The notes beneath the pieces are model-generated. The model did not search any database, had not been told where the DNA came from, and saw only the letters and a list, made by a program, of their open reading frames with translations. Position numbers and translations under genes: made by a program. Below, in pieces: positions 9,244-18,235 of a stretch of 60,351 bases of DNA. The stretch comes from Candidatus Equicola faecalis (lineage in GTDB: Bacteria; Bacteroidota; Bacteroidia; Bacteroidales; Bacteroidaceae). Each line of letters opens with the position of its first letter. Positions within the stretch are counted from its first letter, which is position 1. The stretch is from positions 1 to 60,351 of the forward strand of contig JAGHTU010000025.1 of the NCBI GenBank assembly GCA_018065185.1, given 5' to 3'.

Positions 9244-9768
9244 TTATTTCACCCAATACACATAATCTTTCTTGCGTGGTGTCGGTGCTTTCTCAGTCCC
9301 TTCGGCAGCGTAGCCGATGACGCAATGGCCGATGCCCTCGTATTCCTCGTTTATGCCAAGTGATTGTAGGATAGCCTTTCCTTCCGCGCTTTCAAATTCT
9401 TCTTTGGCACGGTGTATCCAGCATGAGCCGAGCCCGAGACTGTGTGCTGCGAGCATGAGGTTCTGCATCACTATCGACCCGTCGTAAACGTGCGTGTTGA
9501 CGCTCTTTTTGGCGATGACGATAAGCACCACCGGTGCGCCATAGAAGGGGTCGGATGTCGTGCCGAGCACTTCTGCATTCATACGGCTGAGCTTGTCGCG
9601 CAGTTCCCTGTTGGTCACGGCGATGATGATAGGTGCTTGTGCGTTGCGCCCTGTTGGTGCATACGTGCCGGCCTCAAGAATCTGTTCTATCAGTCTATCA
9701 TCAACAGCGGTCGGCTTGTAGTTCTTCACACTTCGGCGTGTGATGATATTGTTTATTACTTCATTCAT
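9244..9768 (-). CDS. Nitroreductase family protein (FMN-dependent)
   Basis: 174 aa, a short single-domain member. The N-terminal RRSVKNYKPTAVDD is the FMN phosphate-binding motif, APTGRNAQ follows, and the C-terminal half has GLGSCWIHRA and GYAAEG. It should reduce nitro- or quinone-type substrates with NAD(P)H. The physiological substrate cannot be read from sequence. It is 17 nt downstream of the T9SS plug gene and 23 nt upstream of dedA. Confidence 0.92.
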   Translation of the reverse strand: MNEVINNIITRRSVKNYKPTAVDDRLIEQILEAGTYAPTGRNAQAPIIIAVTNRELRDKLSRMNAEVLGTTSDPFYGAPVVLIVIAKKSVNTHVYDGSIVMQNLMLAAHSLGLGSCWIHRAKEEFESAEGKAILQSLGINEEYEGIGHCVIGYAAEGTEKAPTPRKKDYVYWVK

Positions 9769-9785
9769 GATTACGTTATTTTTTG

Positions 9786-11054
9786 TCAGTCCTTAAAAAT
9801 TGTTGATTGGTAGCCCACGAGTCGCCATGTGCGGTCAGATGGTGAGCGGTAATATATCATTGCCTGATATTCGTTTTGTGTCTCGAAAAAATTGCCGTGA
9901 GAGGGCAGGGGAGTGCCGTGTACCCCATCCTTTGACATCAGTGCCTGATATGAGTAGTAGCCTTCTTTCTGCAGAATGGTAGCCTCGTAGCATCCCTTGC
10001 GGTGGTTGTAGTGCATCTTGTATTCGTCAGAGAACGTGTTATTTGTCCATACTCCTTCCAGGTAGACATCGTCTGGCATTTCCAGCGACATGATGCTATA
10101 ATGCACCCAATGGTAGTCGCACAGATATTCCGAGTCGGTATTATTCCAGTTGCGTATGTAGAATGCACCATGTGGTGTCTCGTCGTAGAGATAGTTGCGT
10201 CTTGCCTCTACCGGTATGAGGAACGTATGGTAATAATTGCTTATGAAGCGCGTCGAGTCAATGCCCATTGATGTGACGTGCGGATTGAACATCTCAAACT
10301 TCAGGTATTCGTTGCCACCATTGAAGATAAGGTCTTTGTTGTGTGTCCATACGAGGCGGTCGTTCTGGATGTAGTTCGGCTTGACATTGATGACGGCATT
10401 GTCGCGCCTTCCGTTCTGCATGACGACGGTGTAAATCTGCGACAATGGGTCGGTGACGTTTATCCGTTGCTTGCTGTTGGTGGTGTTATAGACAAGCGTC
10501 ATATCTACCTGCTGATGACTGCGGTTCACGTCAATGTCGGTGTTGCTACTCACCGTCAGCGATACTCCCATCAATGGCTCCACCACCATGAAACAAGCGC
10601 AGAACATAGCCTCGCCAGCATCCTCATCATAGACCGTCAGACGGTAGTTGCCACTCATTTTTAATCGGCAGTCGCCATTTGGTATGCGGATGTTGTAATG
10701 GCTGTAAAGCACCGTGGTGTTCAGGCTTTCCATAGCCACGTCCTCAAACGTTGCACCATTGAAGCCTTCTAGATAGGCACTTTCAAAGATTTCCTTTGAT
10801 ATTGTCCAGTCTGCCTCGCAGTGTTCCACCTTATAGACGTAACGATGGTAGTCGTGTGTCAGGTCGTCAAACTTTATTTCCAATAGGTCGTTACCACCGA
10901 GTGTCATCACAGGCATGGCAAGCCAATCGTTGTTCACCACCACCTGCACCGTGCGTATGCGCTCGTTGTAGATTTCATTCCGCTGTGCTTGCGCCGAGAG
11001 GCAAGCCAAGAGCAACAGTATCGTGATTATGATGTTTCTGCTTTTCAAAGCCAC
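9786..11054 (-). CDS. Type IX secretion system plug protein (DUF5103)
   Basis: About 422 aa with signal peptide (NIIITILLLLACLSAQAQ), then the DUF5103 region. Its start IRTVQV, the LEIKFDDL segment and YRYVYKVEHCEADW-like region match the family now annotated as the first domain of the T9SS plug. The plug protein is proposed to close the periplasmic side of the SprA/Sov outer-membrane translocon. The frame continues to a TTG at 11069, but no ATG is available. GTG 11054 leaves a 4-nt gap after glyA and gives the better signal peptide. With the GldB-like gene in this window it supports a T9SS-bearing organism. Confidence 0.85.
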   Translation of the reverse strand: MALKSRNIIITILLLLACLSAQAQRNEIYNERIRTVQVVVNNDWLAMPVMTLGGNDLLEIKFDDLTHDYHRYVYKVEHCEADWTISKEIFESAYLEGFNGATFEDVAMESLNTTVLYSHYNIRIPNGDCRLKMSGNYRLTVYDEDAGEAMFCACFMVVEPLMGVSLTVSSNTDIDVNRSHQQVDMTLVYNTTNSKQRINVTDPLSQIYTVVMQNGRRDNAVINVKPNYIQNDRLVWTHNKDLIFNGGNEYLKFEMFNPHVTSMGIDSTRFISNYYHTFLIPVEARRNYLYDETPHGAFYIRNWNNTDSEYLCDYHWVHYSIMSLEMPDDVYLEGVWTNNTFSDEYKMHYNHRKGCYEATILQKEGYYSYQALMSKDGVHGTPLPSHGNFFETQNEYQAMIYYRSPSDRTWRLVGYQSTIFKD

Positions 11055-11058
11055 ATTT

Positions 11059-12339
11059 TTAGTATGCAAACATCGGGTAGCCTTCCATTGTCTTGTTCAC
11101 TTCGACACGTACTGTGGCTATCACGTTTTCGTCTTCCGGAGAGTTGAGTACAGTCTCAATCATATCTGCAATCTTCACCATGAGATCTTCCTTTGCCCCA
11201 CGTGTGGTTATTGCTGGTGTGCCGAGGCGCAGTCCACTTGTCTGGAACGCACTGCGTGTGTCGTAAGGCACCATGTTCTTGTTTGCCGTAATGTCGGCAG
11301 CCACCAATGCTGCTTCTGCCACTTTTCCTGTCAGGGAAGGATATTTCGGGCGTAGGTCAACGAGCATGGAATGATTATCAGTGCCACCGCTGACAATCTT
11401 GAATCCGCGTTTCACGAGTTCCTCTGCCAGCACTTTGGCATTCTTCTGCACCTGTGTAGCATATTCCTTCCACGATGGCTCAAGGCATTCGCCGAAAGCC
11501 ACAGCCTTGGCTGCAATGACATGCTCCAGCGGACCGCCCTGCTGCCCGGGGAACACGGCTGAATTGATAAGCATCGACATTGGTTTCACCTCGCCCTTCT
11601 TCGTGGTGTACCCCCATGGGTTAGGGAAGTCTTTGCCCATGAGAATTATTCCTCCGCGAGGTCCGCGCAATGTTTTGTGTGTGGTTGATGTGACGATATG
11701 TGCATATTTCACAGGGTTGTCAAGCAGTCCGGCAGCGATTAGTCCGGCAGGGTGAGCCATATCCACCATAAGTAATGCTCCAACCTCGTCGCATATCTGT
11801 CGCATACGTCTGTAATCCCATTCGCGAGAGTAGGCACTACCACCGCCGATGATGAGTTTCGGATGACACTCCTTGGCTATGCGCTCCATCTCGTCGTAAT
11901 CCACCATTTCCGTGTCTTTGTTCAACGGATAAGCAACAGGCTTGTACAGCAGTCCGCTCGTGTTCACAAGTGAGCCGTGCGACAGGTGCCCGCCCTGTTC
12001 CAGAGACAGCCCCATAAAGGTGTCGCCCGGTTTTAGGCATGCCAACAATACGGCAGCATTAGCCTGTGCACCGGAGTGTGGCTGGACATTTGCAAATTCT
12101 ACACCGAATAGTCGGCATACACGGTCAATGGCAAGGCGTTCCACCTCATCCACCACCTGGCAACCGCCATAGTAACGCTTTCCTGGCAGTCCTTCGGCAT
12201 ATTTATTTGTCAGGCATGAACCCATGGCCTGCATCACCTCGTCTGATACAAAATTCTCTGATGCTATCAGTTCGATACCTCTTTTCTGTCGCTGGTGCTC
12301 CTCGGCTATCAGTCCGAACACTTTTTCATCTTTTCTCAT
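11059..12339 (-). CDS. glyA: Serine hydroxymethyltransferase
   Basis: 426 aa, standard length. The PLP-dependent fold shows [11 protein letters not shown] at the N-terminus, [15 protein letters not shown], and the PLP lysine motif [15 protein letters not shown], followed by FPGQQGGP. It interconverts serine and glycine with tetrahydrofolate, supplying one-carbon units. It follows smpB by 15 nt and is followed directly by the T9SS plug gene, so it likely belongs to the smpB transcription unit. Confidence 0.97.
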   Translation of the reverse strand: MRKDEKVFGLIAEEHQRQKRGIELIASENFVSDEVMQAMGSCLTNKYAEGLPGKRYYGGCQVVDEVERLAIDRVCRLFGVEFANVQPHSGAQANAAVLLACLKPGDTFMGLSLEQGGHLSHGSLVNTSGLLYKPVAYPLNKDTEMVDYDEMERIAKECHPKLIIGGGSAYSREWDYRRMRQICDEVGALLMVDMAHPAGLIAAGLLDNPVKYAHIVTSTTHKTLRGPRGGIILMGKDFPNPWGYTTKKGEVKPMSMLINSAVFPGQQGGPLEHVIAAKAVAFGECLEPSWKEYATQVQKNAKVLAEELVKRGFKIVSGGTDNHSMLVDLRPKYPSLTGKVAEAALVAADITANKNMVPYDTRSAFQTSGLRLGTPAITTRGAKEDLMVKIADMIETVLNSPEDENVIATVRVEVNKTMEGYPMFAY

Positions 12340-12354
12340 AATTTCTAATTTTCG

Positions 12355-12837
12355 TTATATTCTTATCTTTTTTGCTCTGTCCATTTCGCGACGGTCTTCT
12401 TTTTCTTTCATTGTCTGCCGTTTGTCAAACATCTTTTTACCTTTGCACAGCGCGATGTCCAGTTTCGCACGTCCATGATTGTCTATGAACAGCAACAAGG
12501 GCACGATGGTATAGCCCGTTTGTTTCGTTGCAGACAGGAGTTTGCGTATCTCGGCACGATTGAGCAATAGTTTGCGGTCGCGTTTTGTCTCGTGGTTATT
12601 GTAACTGCCGTAGAAGTAATGTGAGATGTTCATTCCCTTCACCCACATCTCACCATTGATAATCTGACAATAGGTGTCAACAAGCGAGGCTTTCCCCGCC
12701 CTGACAGATTTTATCTCTGTCCCTGTAAGCACAATACCGGCAGTGTACTCCTCAATGAAGAAGTATTCAAACCCCGCTTTTTTGTTTTTTATCTGTATAG
12801 GGCTTTTCTTCCGTATTTCCTGCTCCTGTTTGTTCAT
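12355..12837 (-). CDS. smpB: SsrA-binding protein SmpB
   Basis: 160 aa. Contains the OB-fold core with [19 protein letters not shown], the [13 protein letters not shown] region and [13 protein letters not shown]. The basic C-terminal tail ([15 protein letters not shown]) enters the ribosomal A site and mRNA channel. It delivers tmRNA to stalled ribosomes in trans-translation. It is the first gene of the minus-strand run, with a good promoter at 12890-12860. The ssrA RNA itself is not in this window. Confidence 0.97.
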   Translation of the reverse strand: MNKQEQEIRKKSPIQIKNKKAGFEYFFIEEYTAGIVLTGTEIKSVRAGKASLVDTYCQIINGEMWVKGMNISHYFYGSYNNHETKRDRKLLLNRAEIRKLLSATKQTGYTIVPLLLFIDNHGRAKLDIALCKGKKMFDKRQTMKEKEDRREMDRAKKIRI

Positions 12838-12859
12838 TACAATAATAATGAGTGTGCCG

Positions 12860-12890
12860 CGAAGTTAGTGTATGGCGAGTGAAATACAAA
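12860..12890 (-). promoter_or_regulatory. Promoter of the smpB operon
   Basis: On the minus strand TTTG (12890-12887), 19-nt spacer, TAACTTCG (12867-12860; one mismatch to TAnnTTTG). Transcription would start about 15 nt upstream of the smpB ATG. Confidence 0.55.
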
Positions 12891-13058
12891 ATAATGGTTG
12901 TCTAAATTTATTATACCTTATATAAAAAGTAAAAACGACCGCTTTCACAAGTAGTCGTCTTCATAAATAGGTATTAGTTTTTTAAAGGTATAAAGATTGT
13001 TTTCAGGATAACTGTTGCAAATGTCGCGTGATTTTTTGTTGTCTCCAAATATTTTTAT

Positions 13059-13096
13059 AAAAAAAAGCACAATACACAATTGTGTGCGAACACACA
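13059..13096 (-). terminator. Terminator of the queuosine transporter gene
   Basis: On the minus strand CACAAT-loop-ATTGTG is followed by C and eight Ts, 18-40 nt past the stop codon. It overlaps a second hairpin TGTGTG-TTCG-CACACA (13096-13081). The two are mutually exclusive because they share bases. Confidence 0.65.
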
Positions 13097-13101
13097 GGTG
13101 T

Positions 13102-13794
13102 TTATTTCTTCCAGTGCTTGGTGATTTTATATCCGAAACGGGAGAACAATATCTCAAGCAACAGTTCGATGAGTGCTGATGTAAGTGAGCAGAACAGTAC
13201 CTGTTTTAATGTCCATCCGAACAGTGGCAGGCTTACCACCATTGCAAATGTGAGGTTGTCGGTAATCTGACCGAATGTCGTGGACGTAAAACTGCGTATG
13301 GCAAATGCAGAATAGTTGTCTTTGTGCATCATGCGCCCCATTGACATATTTGTTGCAGAGTTCACTATTGAACCGAGAGCCATTGCCAGTGCCGACCCGA
13401 GCACTATCCATGTAGAACCGCCGATGGTATTGTTCAGTGCGGTGTTCACTTCCACCATGTTCGTTTCGTAGTATTCACCCCACATCCCCGGTGCCAGTGC
13501 CACCAGCTTGAAGATTCCGAACATCAGCAGGTTAATGGCTATAGCAAAGATTGATACCCGTGTGGCTGCTTTTCCGCCATACACCTTGCAGATGCAGTCC
13601 ATGATAAGGAACGGGATCCATGACAACACGACTCCACAGTCAAGTGCTATCCACTCGCTGTGAAACAGTTCCTTGTTTGCCAGCAGATTCATAGCCACCA
13701 CCGTCACAACAAACAGCGAGAGTGCCACCGGTGGCATCTGTGTCAGTGTCTTTCGGTAGTTTTCTATTTCTTTCTGTAAACTGTGCAGTATCAT
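13102..13794 (-). CDS. Queuosine precursor transporter (YhhQ/VUT family)
   Basis: 230 aa, mostly hydrophobic, with about six membrane segments. Family features include VVAMNLLANKELF in the first segment, DCICKVYGGKAATRVS, and the late SFTSTTFGQITDNLTFA motif. The family imports 7-cyano-7-deazaguanine or preQ1, precursors of the queuosine tRNA modification. The start at ATG 13794 lies close to a minus-strand -7 box TAACTTTG (13821-13814), so the leader is short and leaves no space for a preQ1 riboswitch. It is divergent from nqrA. Confidence 0.88.
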   Translation of the reverse strand: MILHSLQKEIENYRKTLTQMPPVALSLFVVTVVAMNLLANKELFHSEWIALDCGVVLSWIPFLIMDCICKVYGGKAATRVSIFAIAINLLMFGIFKLVALAPGMWGEYYETNMVEVNTALNNTIGGSTWIVLGSALAMALGSIVNSATNMSMGRMMHKDNYSAFAIRSFTSTTFGQITDNLTFAMVVSLPLFGWTLKQVLFCSLTSALIELLLEILFSRFGYKITKHWKK

Positions 13795-13813
13795 CGTTTT
13801 TTCTTGTGCTCTG

Positions 13814-13874
13814 CAAAGTTACAAATGATTCGCAATTTTTTATTTACGATTTATGATTTTATTTTGTACTTTTG
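13814..13874. promoter_or_regulatory. Divergent promoter region for yhhQ-like gene and nqr operon
   Basis: Minus strand: TAACTTTG (13821-13814). Plus strand: TACTTTTG (13867-13874), with transcription start expected about 20 nt before the nqrA ATG. Neither has a clear TTTG at the expected -33 distance; the DNA between them is very AT-rich. Confidence 0.45.
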
Positions 13875-13900
13875 ACCTCGTTTAATATATAAGGAATACG

Positions 13901-15208
13901 ATGAGAAGTGTTGTTAAACTTAAAGGAGGCTTGGATATAGACCTTGTCGGCAAAGCTCGTCAGCAGTTGATGAGTGTGAGCCAGACATCAACGGTTTATG
14001 CTTTGTGTCCTGACGATTTTGTCGGCATCAAGCCACGCCTGCTCGTCAAGGTCGGCGATGAGGTGAAGGCCGGCGAGGCTTTGTTTGAAAATAAGAAATA
14101 TCCAAACGTAAAGTTTGTTTCGCCTGTCTCGGGCACGGTCACAGATATTGTGCGTGGCGATAGGCGCAAGGTGCTGTCTGTGCAGGTTAGAAGTCAAGAG
14201 CCAATGGCTGGTCTTCAACCTTCAACCTTAAGTCCTCAACCTTCCTCTCCACAGGAGATAATGGCTCTGTTGGCAGAGCGTGGACTGTTGGGCTACATCA
14301 CGCAGATGCCTTATGCCGTGAGTGCTGATGATGAGCGTCTGCCGGATGCCGTGTTTGTGTCGCTGTTCCGCGATATGCCGTTGTCTGCTGATGTGGATTT
14401 CTGTCTGCAGGGCAGGGAAGACGATTTCCGAAAGGGCATAGAGGTGCTTGCAAAGGTGGCTCCTGTGTTTATCGGCATCAGGGACGGAGAAGAAAATGCT
14501 TCGCTTCTGGATGATATTCCAGCCACCATCACGGCTTTTCGTGGAAAATGTCCTGTTGGCAATGTTAATGTGCAGATAAATCATGTGCGTCCGATAAACA
14601 AGGGTGACCGCATTTGGACATTGGAACCTGAGGTGGTGGTCTTTATCGGCGAGTTGTTCCGTCACGGACAGGTGTCGTTCCGCAAGAGGATTGCCGTCTG
14701 TGGTAGCCAGGTGGCAGAGCCTTGTTATGCTGATGTGGTGATAGGTCAGCAGGTCGCTCCGCTCCTTACGGCGGTGGATTCAGGTGATAATGTGCGTCTT
14801 ATAAATGGTAATGTGCTTACCGGACGGAGAATCTCATCTGACGGCTTCGTGGGTGCTCATGCCTATGAGTTGACAGCTATCCCTGAGTGTAGTGATGATG
14901 CCGAACTGCTGGGGTGGATAATGCCGTTGTGCATGCGCAGGAAGAAATCTCCGGATGCGCGCATCAAGGGCGGAAAGAGACACATGATAATGAGTGGTGA
15001 ATACGACAAGGTGCTACCTATGGACATCTATGCAGAATATCTGATCAAGGCCATCACCACGCAGGACATTGACCGCATGGAGCAGTTAGGCATCTATGAG
15101 GTTGCCCCTGAGGATTTTGCTCTGGCAGAGTATGTTGATTCCTCGAAACTGGAGTTGCAGCGTATCGTCCGCGAGGGTCTTGAAATGTTGAGAAAGGAGA
15201 ACGAATGA
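13901..15208 (+). CDS. nqrA: Na+-translocating NADH:quinone reductase subunit A
   Basis: 435 aa. The RnfC-like soluble subunit begins with LKGGLDIDLVGKA and includes DFVGIKPRLLVKVGDEV and SPVSGTVTDIVRGDRR. It faces the cytoplasm and is implicated in quinone binding of the Na+-NQR complex. AAGGA lies about 6 nt before ATG 13901. Between residues about 103 and 120 there is a low-complexity Q/P/S linker (LQPSTLSPQPSSPQ) encoded by short CTTCAACCTT-like repeats; this looks lineage-specific. The nqrB start overlaps the nqrA stop, so translation is coupled. Confidence 0.96.
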   Translation: MRSVVKLKGGLDIDLVGKARQQLMSVSQTSTVYALCPDDFVGIKPRLLVKVGDEVKAGEALFENKKYPNVKFVSPVSGTVTDIVRGDRRKVLSVQVRSQEPMAGLQPSTLSPQPSSPQEIMALLAERGLLGYITQMPYAVSADDERLPDAVFVSLFRDMPLSADVDFCLQGREDDFRKGIEVLAKVAPVFIGIRDGEENASLLDDIPATITAFRGKCPVGNVNVQINHVRPINKGDRIWTLEPEVVVFIGELFRHGQVSFRKRIAVCGSQVAEPCYADVVIGQQVAPLLTAVDSGDNVRLINGNVLTGRRISSDGFVGAHAYELTAIPECSDDAELLGWIMPLCMRRKKSPDARIKGGKRHMIMSGEYDKVLPMDIYAEYLIKAITTQDIDRMEQLGIYEVAPEDFALAEYVDSSKLELQRIVREGLEMLRKENE

Positions 15209-16368
15209 TGAAAAAACGATTGAGAAAATATATTGACAGTGTGCGTCCTCACTTCGCTGAGGGTGGACGCCTGCATGCCTTACGTAGCGTCTTCGATGGC
15301 TTTGAGACGTTCCTCTTTGTGCCGCGCGACACAGCCTCTTCAGGCACTCACATACATAGTGGCGTTGATTCGAAGCGCATCATGTCATACGTCGTCCTGG
15401 CTCTTATGCCGGCGTTGTTGTTCGGCATGTATAATGTAGGGTGGCAGAATTATGCTGCTGCAGGTACGCTCGCTACGGCTTCACCTATAGCGATATTTCT
15501 TTATGGCTTCCTTGCTGTCTTGCCGAAGATTGTTGTGAGTTATGTCGTGGGGCTTGGCATAGAGTTTATCGTGGCTCAGTGGAAAGGGGAGGAGATACAG
15601 GAGGGCTTTCTCGTGTCTGGTATCCTCATCCCTATGATAGTGCCGGTGACGTGTCCGTTGTGGATGCTTGCCTTGGCGGTGGCTTTCGCTGTGATTTTTG
15701 CAAAGGAGATTTTCGGCGGTACGGGAATGAACATCCTCAATGTCGCTCTTGTGGCGCGTGCGTTCCTTTTCTTCTCTTATCCTTCGTCGATGGCTGGCGA
15801 TTGCAGTCTGTGGATAGCCAATGGCACCCTGTTGGGGTTGGGAAATGAGCTTCCTGATGTCCTGTCGCAAGCTACGCCGTTGGGCGAGGTGGCTGCTGGT
15901 GCCACTCAGATGAGTTACTCTTTGGTGGACTGCATCACAGGTTTCATCCCGGGCAGTATTGGTGAGACGAGTGTCATCGCCATTGCTCTCGGTGCGCTGT
16001 TTCTTTTGGTGACAAAGGTGGCAAGCTGGCGCACGATGTGTAGCGTCTTTCTCGGTGGCATACTGACGGCAATGCTCTTCGGTGCGCTGGGCATGACTCC
16101 GTTGGCATGGTATGAGCATTTGGTGATAGGTGGCTTCTGCTTCGGTGCGGTGTTTATGGCTACTGACCCTGTGACGGGTGCGCGCACTCATACGGGGCAG
16201 TACATCTATGGCTTCCTCATCGGTGTGGTGGCTGTCATGGTGCGTGTGATGAACCCGGGTTACCCTGAGGGCATGATGCTTGCCATTCTGCTGATGAATG
16301 TGTTTGCACCGCTCATTGACCATTGTGTCGTGAGCCGTAATATATCAAAAAGAATGAAGAGATTATGA
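15205..16368 (+). CDS. nqrB: Na+-translocating NADH:quinone reductase subunit B
   Basis: 387 aa, polytopic membrane subunit carrying riboflavin/FMN and part of the sodium path. The covalent FMN site is probably the threonine in LSQATPLGE; the usual S-G-A-T motif here reads S-Q-A-T. Conserved features include FGMYNVGWQ, KEIFGGTGMNILN and FMATDPVTGARTH near the C-terminus. Two ATGs are adjacent (15205 and 15208); AAAGGAGA lies just upstream. The gene ends in an ATGA overlap with nqrC. Confidence 0.96.
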   Translation: MMKKRLRKYIDSVRPHFAEGGRLHALRSVFDGFETFLFVPRDTASSGTHIHSGVDSKRIMSYVVLALMPALLFGMYNVGWQNYAAAGTLATASPIAIFLYGFLAVLPKIVVSYVVGLGIEFIVAQWKGEEIQEGFLVSGILIPMIVPVTCPLWMLALAVAFAVIFAKEIFGGTGMNILNVALVARAFLFFSYPSSMAGDCSLWIANGTLLGLGNELPDVLSQATPLGEVAAGATQMSYSLVDCITGFIPGSIGETSVIAIALGALFLLVTKVASWRTMCSVFLGGILTAMLFGALGMTPLAWYEHLVIGGFCFGAVFMATDPVTGARTHTGQYIYGFLIGVVAVMVRVMNPGYPEGMMLAILLMNVFAPLIDHCVVSRNISKRMKRL

Positions 16369-16997
16369 AACTGAATACTAATTCCAACACTTATACCCTC
16401 ATCTATGCCTCTGTGCTTGTGATTGTAGTGGCTTTTCTTTTGGCTTTTGTCTATCAGGCGTTGAAGCCCATGCAGGACCGTAATGTGGAGTTGGACACGA
16501 AGATACACAAGTTGAATGCGCTCAATCAGCGCAACCTTGACAAGAACGACGTTGAGGCTCTGTTCGCGAAACTTTTTGTCGAGTCCCTCACCACATCTTC
16601 TGGCGTGGAGTATGAGGTGTATGACGTGCAGGGGGCAAGGAAATATCTTGTGCCTGTTAGGGGACAAGGTCTGTGGGGGCCTATCTCTGGTTATATTGCT
16701 GTGGATGCTGACCGTCAGACCATTTTTGGTGCTGACTTCCAGCATGAGAGCGAGACGGCAGGACTCGGGGCACTCATCACCGAGCAATGGTTTCAGGAGG
16801 AGTTCTGTGGCAAAAAGATTTTTGCAGCAGACTCGTCTAATGTCGCCGTCACCGTCTGCAAGAAGGGCAACCACGGTGCTTTGGCTGATGAGAATGTCGT
16901 GGACGGCATCACGGGGGCTACGCTCACCTCGAATGGTGTCGATGCCATGCTAAAGGATGGTTTAACAAAATGGATTGCAACGCAACATGAAAAATAA
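16365..16997 (+). CDS. nqrC: Na+-translocating NADH:quinone reductase subunit C
   Basis: 210 aa. One N-terminal transmembrane helix (LIYASVLVIVVAFLLAF) anchors a periplasmic FMN-binding domain. The covalent flavin threonine lies in DGITGATLTSNG close to the C-terminus, the D-x-x-[ST]-G-A-T motif recognised by ApbE. It passes electrons within the complex to NqrB. Its start codon overlaps the nqrB stop by 4 nt and its end overlaps the nqrD start by 11 nt. Confidence 0.96.
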   Translation: MKLNTNSNTYTLIYASVLVIVVAFLLAFVYQALKPMQDRNVELDTKIHKLNALNQRNLDKNDVEALFAKLFVESLTTSSGVEYEVYDVQGARKYLVPVRGQGLWGPISGYIAVDADRQTIFGADFQHESETAGLGALITEQWFQEEFCGKKIFAADSSNVAVTVCKKGNHGALADENVVDGITGATLTSNGVDAMLKDGLTKWIATQHEK

Positions 16998-17598
16998 AGA
17001 CGCATTATTATCTCCGCTGAACAGGGAGAACCCTGTCATGGTGCAGGTGCTGGGCATCTGTTCGGCACTTGCTGTCACATCGCAACTGGAGCCTGCCATC
17101 GTCATGGGGCTTTCGGTGACGGTCATCACGGCATTTTCAAATGTCATCATCTCTATATTGAGAAAAACAATTCCTAATCGCATTCGCATCATCGTGCAAC
17201 TGGTGGTGGTGGCAGCATTGGTGACCATCGTCTCGCAGGTGCTGAAAGCTTTTGCCTATGATGTCAGTGTGCAGCTGTCCGTCTATGTGGGACTGATCAT
17301 CACAAACTGTATTCTCATGGGGCGTCTTGAGGCGTTTGCCATGAGCAATGCGCCGTGGTCGAGTTTTCTTGACGGCGTGGGCAACGGACTTGGTTATGCC
17401 ATGATTCTTGTCATCGTGGGTGCTGTCCGCGAATTGTTGGGCAGTGGCACGCTGTTGGGCATTCATCTTGTGCCACAGGCTCTGTATGATGTTGGTTATG
17501 TGAACAATGGTATGATGACAATGCCTGCCATGGCACTCATCATCGTAGGGTGTGTCATCTGGGTGCATCGTGCATTCTTTTATAAAGAGGAAAAATAA
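16987..17598 (+). CDS. nqrD: Na+-translocating NADH:quinone reductase subunit D
   Basis: About 203 aa, six hydrophobic segments. Hallmark segments are NPVMVQVLGICSALAVT, LIITNCILMGRLEAFAM and DGVGNGLGYAM. It is paralogous to NqrE and together they form the symmetric membrane core that holds an iron site. The frame extends to a TTG at 16975, but ATG 16987 (MKNKDALLSPL) is the normal start and overlaps nqrC. Confidence 0.96.
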   Translation: MKNKDALLSPLNRENPVMVQVLGICSALAVTSQLEPAIVMGLSVTVITAFSNVIISILRKTIPNRIRIIVQLVVVAALVTIVSQVLKAFAYDVSVQLSVYVGLIITNCILMGRLEAFAMSNAPWSSFLDGVGNGLGYAMILVIVGAVRELLGSGTLLGIHLVPQALYDVGYVNNGMMTMPAMALIIVGCVIWVHRAFFYKEEK

Positions 17599-17607
17599 GG
17601 AAGAGAT

Positions 17608-18231
17608 ATGGAACACATGATAAGCCTTTTCGTCCGCTCCATCTTTGTGGACAATATGATTTTCGCCTTCTTTCTCGGCATGTGCTCGTTTCTTGCCGTC
17701 TCCAAGTCGGTAAAGACATCTTTCGGACTGGGCATTGCCGTCACATTCGTGCTGGTCATCACCTGTCCGGTGAATTATCTCCTGCAGACGCAGATGCTCA
17801 GTGCCGAGGGTGTGATAGGTATTGACCTGACATTCCTGAGTTTCATTCTTTTCATTGCCGTCATTGCGGGCATCACTCAGCTGGTGGAGATGTTCGTGGA
17901 GCGTTTCTCACCGTCTCTCTATGCAGCGTTGGGCATATTCCTGCCGTTGATAGCGGTGAACTGTGCCATCATGGGTGCTTCGCTGTTTATGCAACAGAGG
18001 ATAAACCTCTCGCCGACGAGTAGCCAGTATATCGGTGGCGTGGGCGATTGCGTGGTCTATGCTCTTGGCAGTGGCATAGGGTGGCTACTTGCCATCACAG
18101 CTATGGGTGCCATACGTGAGAAGATGGCATACTGTGACGTGCCGAAGCCTTTGCGCGGATTGGGCATCACGTTCATCACCGTGGGGCTTATGGCAATGGC
18201 GTTTATGTGTTTCTCTGGTTTGAAACTTTAG
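17608..18231 (+). CDS. nqrE: Na+-translocating NADH:quinone reductase subunit E
   Basis: 207 aa, six membrane segments. It starts [17 protein letters not shown] and has [15 protein letters not shown] and [15 protein letters not shown]. It carries a conserved cysteine in each half (Cys in LGMCSF and in AVNCAI), matching the intramembrane Fe/2Fe-2S site shared with NqrD. It is preceded by AAGGAAGAG and lies 9 nt after nqrD. Confidence 0.96.
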   Translation: MEHMISLFVRSIFVDNMIFAFFLGMCSFLAVSKSVKTSFGLGIAVTFVLVITCPVNYLLQTQMLSAEGVIGIDLTFLSFILFIAVIAGITQLVEMFVERFSPSLYAALGIFLPLIAVNCAIMGASLFMQQRINLSPTSSQYIGGVGDCVVYALGSGIGWLLAITAMGAIREKMAYCDVPKPLRGLGITFITVGLMAMAFMCFSGLKL

Positions 18232-18235
18232 TTGT

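Noticed and set aside
12945..13157. 70-aa minus-strand frame after the queuosine transporter gene
   Set aside because: It overlaps the transporter 3' end and the terminator and has no recognisable features.
13795..13900. preQ1 riboswitch upstream of the queuosine transporter
   Set aside because: The -7 box lies about 20 nt before the ATG, leaving no room for an aptamer.
15481..16323. 280-aa minus-strand frame opposite nqrB
   Set aside because: It lies entirely antisense to a confirmed nqrB gene; composition is His/Arg-rich as expected of a shadow frame.
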